NCBI GenBank assembly: GCA_021613335.1
Contig: JAJTWR010000287.1
Span: 677,501 to 741,500 of the forward strand
Direction of reading: 5' to 3'
DNA: 64,000 nucleotides
From: Whitmania pigra
Lineage: Eukaryota; Annelida; Clitellata; Hirudinida; Haemopidae
Shown here: positions 12,607 through 21,978 of the stretch, one piece after another
Layout of the letters: the number at the start of each line of letters is the position of its first letter
How positions within the stretch are numbered: the stretch's first letter is position 1
The notes under the pieces: model-generated
The model's database searches: none
The model's input: the letters and a program-made list of their open reading frames with translations, nothing else
What the model was told of the DNA's origin: nothing
Program-made: the position numbers and the translations under genes

Positions 12607-13608
12607 AACGATGAAAATGACGATTATGAGTACGTTAAGGAGAGTACATTGATGATGAAGCTCAATGTAATCATGATGATGATGGAGATGAGTTAGGTGG
12701 GTTGATAATGATGATAGTAAATGATGAGGATAAGGAGCATGGATGATGGCGATGATGATGATGATGATGATGATGGTGACGACGGGTGGGATTGGTTAGT
12801 ACAGTTTTTCTATGTCAATATTTTTTGCTCAACATCCAAGATGAAAAAAACCATAATTTTTACAATTTCTGCCCATTCACAATTAAAGTGACATTTGCTT
12901 GAGTACTTGACGCAATAAGCAGTTAAAACTAAGTTATTGAGGTTAAAGAGATTAGCTTCATCATTACAAACGCATTAACATGTCATAATTTTGATGGAAG
13001 GAATTTTGGGGTGGTGCGAAACTCAAGGTTGATTAGGATGATTAGGAAATATTAAATTTATGGCTTACAAGATATAAGAGAATTTCTATCTTACTGTAAC
13101 TATAATAAATTTTAATTCCATCGAAATTTACATTCAAGCGTAAATAAAACAACAAACGAAACAAAATGTGAACCAACTTCATGTAGTATCTTTGATTTTT
13201 GCAAGCATTCCACGAAGGCATGGACGGAGCAATGTATTCGTCCGAATATGACGCAATCTCCTGCTGACCAGTCGTCTGCTTAGAATGCTGAGACGAACCC
13301 ATGGAGTTTGGAAGTTGAGCAGGAGAGGAAATGGACCTTCCATGAGATCCTGCAAAGACGCCGCCTTGAACAGGACGTACCACGTGCAGTAACTGGTCGA
13401 GTTGCGGGTGAGTCTGACCCAACCGTGGCTCCGGGGGTCGAAAAAATGATGCCGGTAGTTTCCGATTTCTGTAAGAACTGGGCAATGCTTTGTTGTCCTT
13501 GTTTTGTAGGACGCTAAAGAGGGCCTCCAGATCGGAATCACTGTCCCCCCGAACGTGCAGAATTTGTTGACCATGCTGTTCGGAACGGATTTGCTGAGGT
13601 GCAGACAT
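2809..13608 (-). CDS. YAP1: YAP/Yorkie transcriptional co-activator (C-terminus not found)
   Basis: Hippo-pathway nuclear effector that binds TEAD/Scalloped and is held in the cytoplasm by LATS phosphorylation. Exons (5' to 3' on the minus strand): 13608-13178, 8261-7801, 6688-6477, 4265-3974, 2892-2809; phases agree throughout. Seen in order: TEAD-binding region (HVRGDSDSD, LEALF, LPASFFRPPEP), a LATS/14-3-3 site (HGRSIS), a WW-like stub, a Gln/His-rich stretch, one WW domain with altered signature residues, a coiled coil (LQKLQKEKERLQHEQQ), a second LATS/degron site (HIRQNSTDSGL) and the YAP motif YSLPRSPEDYLSNVDEVD. The model covers about 493 codons. The last exon ends in a good donor (GTGAGT), so at least one C-terminal exon (with the usual PDZ-binding end) is missing; I could not find it in the remaining 2.8 kb. 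The identity is secure; the join between the first two exons is not, because the donor is weak and another exon may lie between them. Confidence 0.9.
3974..4265 (-). CDS. YAP1: YAP exon 4: transactivation region with phosphodegron
   Basis: Begins after cgcgcag with EMMLTELVRQNAISP, passes a His/Gln stretch and ends SHIRQNSTDSGL, the counterpart of the vertebrate LATS/CK1 degron (HSRDESTDSGL). It is 97 codons plus one base, matching the next exon's two-base start. Donor G|GTTGGT. Confidence 0.85.
6477..6688 (-). CDS. YAP1: YAP exon 3: coiled coil
   Basis: Begins after taacag with HQPQHLVHSSPMLNQ, then polyQ, then LQKLQKEKERLQHEQQ, which matches the YAP coiled coil after the WW domains. The donor is AGG|GTTTGA, phase 0. 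Confidence 0.85.
7048..7454. mobile_element. hAT-type MITE with 8-bp target-site duplication
   Basis: 407 bp with terminal inverted repeats: CAGTGATGCA at the left, and the reverse complement of the right end is CAGTGTTGCA. Perfect 8-bp direct repeats GTCATTGA flank it (7040-7047 and 7455-7462). The interior is rich in TACTTAAGTA and TACTTGTACTT units, typical of hAT non-autonomous elements. It has no transposase frame. It sits in YAP intron 2. Confidence 0.88.
7801..8261 (-). CDS. YAP1: YAP exon 2: polyQ/polyH region and WW domain
   Basis: Encodes Asn, Thr, Gln and His runs from CAA/AAC/CAC triplets, then a WW domain at 7802-7897 beginning LSPGWDQCMTTDGEMYFVN and ending TTIPYDHRM. It ends in an excellent donor (T|GTAAGT), and the leftover T joins in phase with TT of the next exon. 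The acceptor is uncertain: cag|A at 8261, or a site about 14 bases upstream. Confidence 0.85.
9424..10138. repeat. very long ATT trinucleotide array
   Basis: About 715 bp of ATT with GAT, AGT, CTT and GTT interruptions. It lies in YAP intron 1 and generates spurious poly-Ile, poly-Tyr and poly-Leu frames. Confidence 0.97.
10868..10925 (+). repeat. G-run tandem repeat
   Basis: Six to seven runs of three or more G spaced by GATTT or AATTT (ggggggatttggggagattt and so on). Confidence 0.85.
12555..12780. repeat. ATG trinucleotide clusters
   Basis: Two short GATGAT arrays within 200 bp of degenerate GAT-rich DNA, in YAP intron 1. Confidence 0.8.
13178..13608 (-). CDS. YAP1: YAP exon 1: TEAD-binding domain, LATS site, WW1 stub
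   Basis: Starts at the ATG for MSAPQQIRSEQ. Residues 18-62 hold the TEAD-binding helix (DLEALFSVL) and omega loop (RKLPASFFRPPEP), nearly as in vertebrate YAP. HVRGDS (18-23) and HGRSIS (89-94) both fit the LATS consensus HxRxxS; the second is followed by SPAQL, like the vertebrate 14-3-3 site. Residues 127-143 (APSMPSWNACKNQRYYM) look like the first half of WW1, about three residues short. The 3' boundary uses a weak donor (AA|GTTGGT) and is tentative. Confidence 0.85.
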
Positions 13609-14581
13609 TTTTGCAACCGATGTTGCAAGTAATGGCCAACTTTCTTAGGTAATGTGTGGCAATTTGAGAAACGTACAATTTATTATCAAGAAAAATAGAT
13701 AAGCGGTCGCCAGCTTGACTGATGCACAACACCGATTTGCTCTTAAAAATTCGAAACGAGATCTTTGAAAAATACTTGACTAACCGAGCTTGCTTCAAGA
13801 AAATGTTAAGTTACAGTGCCGGAAGACTTGAATAAAACTTTTAATTTTCGTGCCGCTGACCATGGTTGTAGTTCGCTTAAAACCTTCCTTTCGCCGAACT
13901 GATAACACCCCACTTGCTGCTAACTTTTCTGCTTCTGCTAGAAAATTGTTGCGCTGCGTGCATAAAATATGCTGGCGCTGCCTGCCAACTTTAATAGCCT
14001 TTAATCATAACAAAACTACTTTAGTAAAAAAAGCTTTAGCAATTTTTTACAATTATTTTATCTTTCACTATTATTATTTTGACGTCTAATTTGCTTGCTA
14101 CGAAAGAAGAATATTTTCTGACGAAATAATATTTATGCTCAGTCGAAAAAAGACTGGAGAAATTAAAAGCAGATATATTAATTCAAGCCTTCAAGGGTCA
14201 CATCTTGTGATTATGAGTTAGACAAAAATTATAAATACAGGTAAATCAAAATTGGGAATCATGTGATTGTTACATTTTAAGGCAGACGAGTTCCGTGCTT
14301 CAGTGTTGAGGTCGGTCCTAATGTAGTTTTGCTCTTCAAAATTACTGTGAGCTCTCTGCAAGTTTTAAATTTATTTTTCTCACTTTTCTAGCAAGTTTGT
14401 GCATCGTTTGCGAATAATGTCGTTGTTATTGAATTTGTACCGGCACGAAATATTTTGACTAAAGTTACACAAAGCGTTTATTGGGGAGCGCACTTTAAAT
14501 TAAATATAGTTTGCAGGGAATAAAATAAAGATAATAAGCTTTATTTTCGGGATTTTTTCAGGATTTAGCCCGACATTACAG
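13609..14581. promoter_or_regulatory. shared 5' region between YAP and alpha-galactosidase
   Basis: The two genes start 973 bp apart on opposite strands, so promoters and 5' UTRs of both should lie here. No TATA box stands out, and short open frames here resemble no known protein. Its role is inferred from position alone. Confidence 0.4.
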
Positions 14582-14730
14582 ATGAAGTGGGTCATTCTTG
14601 CACTTAGTGCTTTTGCAGTGACCAATTGTTTGGACAATGGTTTAGTCTTGACACCCCCTATGGGATGGCTATCATGGGAGAGATTCAGATGCACAGTAGA
14701 TTGCAAAAATTATCCCGACAGCTGCATCAA
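14582..14730 (+). CDS. GLA: alpha-galactosidase exon 1: signal peptide and TPPMGW motif
   Basis: The ATG opens a hydrophobic signal peptide followed directly by [20 protein letters not shown], the mature start of GH27 enzymes. The donor AA|GTACAT leaves two bases that join the next exon's T to make Asn. Confidence 0.92.
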
Positions 14731-17080
14731 GTACATCATTTAACTTAATCCTCATCTAACAGTATTTTTGTAATTTTATTATTTCTTGTGCAGTGCAAAG
14801 CTCTTTGAGACAATGGCGGACCATGTTGCTGCTGATGGTTATGCTTCAGCAGGATACAATTTCATCATTATTGATGATTGCTGGTTGGCCTCAACTAGGG
14901 ATGAAAGGGGAAGATTGCAGCCTGATCATGAAAGGTTTCCCAAAGGCATCAGGGCTTTGGCTGACTATGTTAGGATATTTTCACGTTTTATTTTAAATCT
15001 TTATAAGTTTTATTTTAGTAAAACAAATACTTTCTCGTAGATTCATTCCAAGGCACTCAAGTTTGGTATATATGAGGATGTCGGACCTCTGACCTGTGCG
15101 GGGTATCCTGGGAGTGAATACCACTTTCAGATGGATGCTCAGACTTTTGCTGACTGGGGAGTCGACTACTTAAAGTTTGACGGATGCAATTACTGCGAGA
15201 ATCAGTACAAGTTCGGTGAGGAATATAGATTTCCTTGGTTGTGCAATGAGATGGTATTAATAAAGGTTAATTTGCAATTATTCTCAAATTCTTGACAGTT
15301 TCATTTGTTTGGCAAAGATGTTTTTAATTGATCACTCTTTCAAATCCATTTCCATCATCCACGTACGACTGCAATCCTGACGTCGGCACGCCTGGCCGAA
15401 CGTTTTCGTTTAAAACTTGAGGGCAACCGGCCCGACATTTAGTTCTGTAAATAGTATTAATGATAGCAACATGCCACTCACACTTCCTTCAATGAAGACA
15501 TCAGTCTTTTGCTCCTGAGGTTTTCAAGAGCAGCAATTCTGCATGACATTTCGTTGATTGATTGTTCGTGCAGCTGACTCATTTTATGCCGTTCAATTTT
15601 TTTCTATGTAGGTTACCCCCCCATGGCATTTTATCTCAACATGACTGGCAGGCACATTGTACTCAGTTGCGAATATGCTCTCTATTCTTCAAAGGTCAGA
15701 CGAATAGAAGCATCGTTTTGCTTCAAGGGCGAGCTATAATTTTGAATTTCTAGTTAATTGCAAATAATTGATCAGTTAATGTGTCATTACTCCAAAGCAG
15801 CTCTTTTTTTTTAATTTCTTAAATTTGAATGCATTGTCAGAAAAACTACACGGAAATAGCCAAAGCTTGCAACTTGGGGAGAAACTTCGACGACATTGAG
15901 GACAGTTGGGAGAGTGTCAAGAAGACCATAGAGTTCTATAAGGCCAATGCTGGAGATTTTGCATCAGTAGCACGACCTGGATATTTCAATGACCCTGATA
16001 TGGTTATCCGCTTTACTCATTTTGTCATTTTTGGGTCAAATACTTCTTTCTTTATATAATTCTTATATTAATACATCAACATGGAATGTTTAAACAATTT
16101 TGAAAAATTTGCTATTAACACATTGATCTTTATCTCGTCAAATTTTTCCAGCTCATCATCGGAAACTTCGGACTGAGCCACGACCAAGAGCAGGTCCAGA
16201 TGGCCATTTGGTGCATCCTCGCCGCTCCGCTCATCATGTCCAACGATCTTCGAAACATAAAACCAGAATCTAAAGAAATTCTTCTCAACAAACTGGCCAT
16301 CAGTGTCAATCAGGATCCTTTGGGAGTTCAAGGCAGGAAATTGTACTCGGTAAATTGAAATCTTTTGTCGGTTTTGCATGATGTGGTCATGTGAGGTATT
16401 ACGAGGAATGTTAATCTACTGGGAGGTCATCCAGCTCAAAAGGCTGCTGCATTCCTGCAATGGTAACTTAGTATTGTTTTTCAGCCAAAAAATGATGACA
16501 TCAAAATGATGAAATAGTACTTTATAAATGGTTATGTATCTAATATGTTGTAATTTTTATAGTAGTACTTATTAAGTATTATAGATTTTAAGTCTACAAA
16601 TGAATGAACATCATGCTTCACAACGGTGATTTGGGTAAAGGGAATAGAGTTGATAGCTAAAATTGCTAAGTTAAATGTGATAAAGTAAACTTTATTTTAA
16701 ACTTCATTTTACACTTTTATCCAGCTGGGTAACATTGACATTTGGTCTAAACCATTAACATCGCCCAAGGGCAGTTTTGCATTTGCAATCGTCAACATGG
16801 AAAGTTCCGCCATGCCTTTGAAGGTCACCGTGGGCATTTCGGTAATGATTCTTTCTTTACAAGTTTAATACCATTTAAATCTAAAACGAATAATAAGGAC
16901 CTTTTCTTTCAGTCTTCCTGCAAGGGATGGGAATTTAATGGTTTTGAAAATGCTCCAAAAGGCTTCAACATCACAGACATCTTCAGAAACAAGAGCATGG
17001 GTTATTATGATGCCAAGGACAACATCACAGTGGTCGTCAACCCGACTGGGGTTTTCTTTGGCATTGCGACTGCCGTGTGA
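14582..17080 (+). CDS. GLA: lysosomal alpha-galactosidase (GH27, GLA/NAGA family)
   Basis: Hydrolyses terminal alpha-galactose from glycolipids and glycoproteins in the lysosome. Exons: 14582-14730, 14794-14968, 15041-15215, 15612-15694, 15841-16002, 16152-16349, 16725-16841, 16913-17080. They sum to 408 codons plus TGA with all phases matching. The signal peptide is [16 protein letters not shown]. Family motifs seen: [39 protein letters not shown] (nucleophile Asp155), [10 protein letters not shown] (acid/base Asp212), [25 protein letters not shown] and VNQDPLG. The substrate loop reads CEYALY (186-191), with Glu and Leu as in human GLA (CEWPLY) rather than NAGA (CSWPAY), so galactose rather than N-acetylgalactosamine specificity is inferred. 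Length is as usual for the family. It is divergent from YAP, the two starts about 970 bp apart. Confidence 0.95.
15041..15694 (+). CDS. GLA: alpha-galactosidase exons 3 and 4: nucleophile and substrate loop
   Basis: Exon 3 (to 15215) carries [10 protein letters not shown] and the nucleophile motif YLKFDGC. Exon 4 (from 15612) carries an N-glycosylation site (NMT) and the loop CEYALY. The 396-bp intron between them shows no further coding signal. Confidence 0.9.
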
Positions 17081-17250
17081 AGACTTTTTATGCCCATCGA
17101 CAGTTCTCTAGCTTCTTGTCAAATGCACATCAAAGCATTCTTACATAACTTTGGTTCTACTCTTAGAAACAGACACACCCACCTAAATTTAACGTAGATT
17201 GATCTTTTGTAATTTTCTATGTGATATTTCAGACCTTGAGATTGTCATTT

Positions 17251-17256
17251 ATTAAA
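17251..17256 (+). promoter_or_regulatory. possible polyadenylation signal of alpha-galactosidase
   Basis: ATTAAA lies 171 bp past the stop codon. It is the first such hexamer downstream, but the motif is common in AT-rich DNA. Confidence 0.3.
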
Positions 17257-17644
17257 TGACCAAAATTATCCTCAAAGTATCATTCAGTAATGATTGCATG
17301 GGTAGCCACACAAAGCAGTTATTAAAGAGCCAAAGAAGCTGGAGAAGCAGATCAATTTTGGTGGGTTGTGCTAGTAGTAGTGGCTGGTTTCATCGGGATA
17401 TATGAGGATATGTTGGAGGAGCTTGTCCCAACAAAAGTATGCATCACTGAAATGTAGCCTGAAAAGTATTTTTTTAAATAAACATTTGTGGCTGCGGAGA
17501 AACATGCTGTCTCTACTTTTGGATGATTTCAACGTCTTGAGAGAAGGTATTCAGGATAAACCTATTTTATGTAAATGCAGTTCATTTATATGGCACTGTA
17601 TGCATATGTCACTTGTGCTTTTTTGCTAGCTGTTTATATAGCAC

Positions 17645-18130
17645 TTTTGTTTTATTTATTTGTTTATTGAAACCAAAAAGAGTCACAAATGACTGCTAAC
17701 ACAAATTGGTGTCATATAATCTGTACATATAGAGTGCATATATCAAATTTAATTCAATTAAATTGTTAGAAACTTTCTCAAGTCGGTGTTTGGAATGCAG
17801 GCCTTAAATCGACTATGAGTTGTAAAGCTAATAATATCTTGGGGTAGAGAGTTCCAGGGTTTCGCCATTCGGTTGGTGAAGAAATGGAGCCTGTTATGTA
17901 GATGAGCATTTTTCATGGCGTAGACGGAGGGTGTGACCACATGTGCGAACAGTAAATTGGGGTGTTTGGGGATGGTGCAGTGAGTGAAGCTGTATAACAT
18001 TTTGTGTACGAGTTTCTGAAGTCTGCTCATATAAGGTAGATTTCGTAAACCCGGTATGGCCCTTGAGAAAAACCTTCTTTCTGAGCATATACAGGGATCC
18101 CAAAGGGATTTTTTAAAGTTATTAGTTATT
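17645..18130 (-). mobile_element. 3' end of a non-LTR retrotransposon (5'-truncated)
   Basis: Reading leftward, the frame encodes SRLQKLVHKMLY, then HNRLHFFTNRMAKPWNSLPQ, then FKACI and a stop at 17758. The pattern FF.NR....WNSLP...F is typical of the C-terminal tail of LINE reverse transcriptases. The segment past the stop runs into an A-rich (AATAAA-like) tail near 17650, as expected for the 3' end. The reverse-transcriptase core is absent, so it is dead. The clade (CR1, L2 or similar) cannot be settled from the tail. Confidence 0.7.
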
Positions 18131-20946
18131 GCAAATAATCCATTAAATGCAATAGCAGCACTAACATTATAATAACAACAACTGCGACTCTGACAACTAC
18201 AACGCACTGACGCTTTCCAGAAGAAATAGATTAGAAGTATAATAATTATGCTCCTATTGGTTGATTCAGCCATTTTACACCACATTTTTAGGGCATCAAC
18301 AAGGGAAACCAATGAATCAAAGCCCCCACCAATCCCTTCTCCGTTCAATAAATTTTCAAAGATGTCCAGCCATCCCCAGCCCTTCTGTGTTCCAAGGACT
18401 TCGAAAGTAAACGATTATTTTTATTAATAACTGAAAAATCCGAAAGAAGAGATACAAGTTCAATAGCAGAGAGGGATATGAAAAACGATTTAAAAACAGT
18501 CTTACGTCTTCAAACTGAAATGAAATCGCACGGCCGATCACAATGTCGCAACACGTTTTTTCTCCTATTTTGCTTTTGTTCTTGTTTAAATAGCAGCGAG
18601 CGGACACAACTCCCGCTCACGCCGGTCGACAAGCGAAATTTAAAAATAAATTTCTCGGCAAAAATCGAAACGAGCAGTCGTTAAGCGTCGGAGTGAGTTT
18701 GAAAAATTAGAAAGATTGTGCACAGATCCACTAGTCTGGAAACGTAAAACTTGTCGTTCAGATTTGCCTTGCGCGTTCGTCTGACCTTTTAACCACTTTT
18801 TATATGCAATTGCCAAAGTGTCCCATGAAGAAGTACATGTTTACATACATAACATGTAAATGTGGGCCACCATATTGAAGGGAGAAATTGATGTCAATGT
18901 GAAAGTTCTTAAATAAGAAGTACACCCGTTGCAACATTTAACCGTGGATTGTATTTACACATAGAGACATAGAAGAAAAATATATATTCATATATATATA
19001 TTTACTTAGTCATATATATCCATTTACGCTCGTGTTTTCGCATGAGTTTGGGTCTGAGCTGTTGCATCCGCACTCAATCGCCAGTCTCGCATGAAAGTGT
19101 CTCAGCCGATGATTTCAGAAAATTTAGGCAGAGAAAAGGACGATCGTGTTTGCGAGCGACTCCGGGAAAAATACGGCTCCTATGAAAATATGAGTAGCCA
19201 TAGAACATTGGAATCTGACAGAATTTAAATGAATTAAGTTTTAAGTTTCTGTCGGATGGTTGCATGTCAATAGGTACAGTGACTGGAAACGGATAGAAGA
19301 TCAATGCAACCGGTAAACGACAATCTTCAAGGATCTCGAAAATCTCACCGATCAGAAAGGAGAGAACTTGCCCTCAAGAAAAAAATCAATCAAGAACAAC
19401 TCGATGACAATGCAAATCAAGACGACTAAATATCAGTTGACGCGTGTCAATGAATGCGGAGCTCTTTGCGAGAGCAACGAGACTCGTTTCCACATGAATT
19501 GACTGATTACAACCACGAGACAAACAAGTGATAAGCCAAGTTTCAAAGGAAGTTGATAACAATGATTGTGATGGCAATGATGATAATAATGACAATGATA
19601 ATAATAATAATAAACAATAATAATGATAATGATGACAAATTCCTGCAAGATATCAACGAATGGATGAAAATTAAACCACATATCACCAGCCTATCACTGC
19701 CGTCATCATCATAATCACGTCGAGTATTTACAACGAATGTAAAATTCTATGAAAATTTGAAAACCAATCGACGGTAATTGAGCAAGTCAAGTATGAAGAC
19801 TCTACTGTACACAGGAACACCTCTGTTTAGCAAGAGAGAGAGAGCTTCACTTTATGTTTCTCCATTCCAGACACAAATTTCTTGAAAAATATTCTAATAA
19901 GTCAAATTCCTTGGCTCCAAGGGCGATACAAAAATATCTAAAGAAAATTCCAGCAAGTGAAGTTAAGAAGGAGGGAACTTCCGTCCGAGATTGGAAAACG
20001 AAAGTCGGGAAATCTGGATGCACTTTGTCCGATCTCGACCCGTAAGGAAGCGAGTCGTCGAACGTTCGAGATGGAATGGGTGTGATGGAATGAAACTACT
20101 TCTAATAACCCTGATAATGTGAACACAAACAATGCCAGATAATAAACAAAAGATAAAGTATCTCCTCTGCAGAGTAACTCTCGTTTCGTGGCCGCGATGA
20201 CCTCACAACCCTTGTATGGGTGGATGGTGTTCGCGTTTAAATTCGTGCCAATGCATTCGTGATAATAACAAAAACAGACTGCTAACTCAGTAACTCAAGA
20301 TTTCATTGAAAACAATAGAAGAATTTTTTTTTTTTTAAATAAAAAATGAAACTCACGGACATCTGCATCGGCAAGGAACCGGTGTGGAAAATGACATCTC
20401 TTGTGATGCTCGACCCGTCGGAAGAACGTCGTGGACTCAAAGAGGTCGAATGCGAACGAAAAAATCGTTAAATAAATAAATTAAGACGTGCACGTGCGAC
20501 TGGAAAAAGAAAAGAAATACTTTGAAAAAAATTACTGCAACCTCTTCGAAGGAAAACAAACAAAAAGAATGACAAAAAGTGTAACTAAACCGTGCCCGAG
20601 ATGCAGGTGGAAGAATACATTCTGTGCATGTAAACATTCGGAGACTTTTTCTTTTTCAAACAAAAAAATATGCAGGTCCTTCCTTACAAAAAAGCTATGA
20701 CTGGGAATTAATAGACTGACTATGAATGACGAGCAAAGGAACTAAACTGGACTATACAAACTAACGCAAATCGACCGGCGAGCGGCCCGACTAAAGAGCC
20801 CCGTAAGATCTTCGAGGAGAACAGAACCGAGTAGAACCTTCAGCAGATGCGAGTCGCCCTCGACGCGACATGATTCGCCGGCATCGGCACGACCGTCGAC
20901 GACTTCATATCCGAAAAGAGATTGAGACAGGTAAAAGAAAAACAAC
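18131..20946. other. no gene recognised; CACNB 3' flank
   Basis: Short open frames (for example at 19854-20045 and 20488-20700) resemble nothing I know. The part nearest 20946 probably includes the CACNB 3' UTR. An AT dinucleotide patch sits at 18980-19020. Confidence 0.4.
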
Positions 20947-21978
20947 TCAAATGGCAATGCTTCCCCTCCTGAGTCGCGGATCATCGGACGACTCCCAATT
21001 TGTACCGTCGCCGTCGTCGTACTCGTCTTCGTCGTATTCCTCGATCACCGCCTTCCTGGGTCCGGCAGAAACAGCCGCCCCCCGAACCACGCCCGACGTC
21101 TCTCCGATCTGAACCCTTTTGACCTGCTGCATCTCTATGTTCTCGTCCGCCCTTTTCGGGCGATGGTGAATCACTGCTGTCGTCATGGAGATGTGAGGGG
21201 ATTTGGCTGAATGCATTTTTTGAGTTTGCTGAGGATGGTGCTGCTGATGATAGTGGTGGTGACGCTGAGTGAGCACTGGGATAGGCTGGGGTTGTTTCTG
21301 ATGCTCATGATGTTGTTGCTGTTGTTGTTGGTGGTGATGTTGTTGATGTGGTTGTTGTTGCTGATGTTGTTGATGTGGTTGTTGTTGCTGATGTTGTTGA
21401 TGTGGTTGTTGTTGCTGATGTTGTGGTTGTTGTTGCTGATGTTCAATGTTGAGCAGTGCTGCAGATTGTTGCTGTTGTACAGAAGTGGAAGGTTGCTTCT
21501 GTGACAGCTGAGATGTCGAGCGAGGCAGACTTGTTGTAGTCGTGGTTGTCGTCGTCGTCGAGGTTGTGTGCATCGCCTGTTGAGCCGAAAATGGATGGGT
21601 GGCCCTCCAATAGGCTTCCAGATACTCAGCCAGGTGCTCACAGGCCTCGTCCAACTGGTTTTCATCCAGAATGACGTCAAAAACTTCCTGTTTTGCAATG
21701 GGCATCAGAAATGTGTTTTTGAGATGGGATTACAATATAATAACTTTATCAAAATGTTTAATCACTAAAGAATAACTTGTCGTAATCCATGCCTCTCGGT
21801 TATGATCTTTAAACTTTACATCCTCAACGATCAATTAACAAAGCGCAGCAGCATGGTAGCTGGAAAAACTGAATGCACTTACAGGGTTGCATTGGTTGAG
21901 TTTCTCTGCAGCCACCAGTTGGACATTCATGTTTCGACTCTGAGACTTTCCGCGACTTTTTATCAGCTTTTGCAAAAC
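20947..21978 (-). CDS. CACNB: CACNB exons 10 and 11: end of GK domain and long tail
   Basis: Exon 10 (21978-21883) encodes [20 protein letters not shown]. Exon 11 (21687-20947) begins [20 protein letters not shown] and continues into a tail of poly-Thr, Gln/His repeats and an acidic segment ([13 protein letters not shown]), ending LRRGSIAI. Confidence 0.92.
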
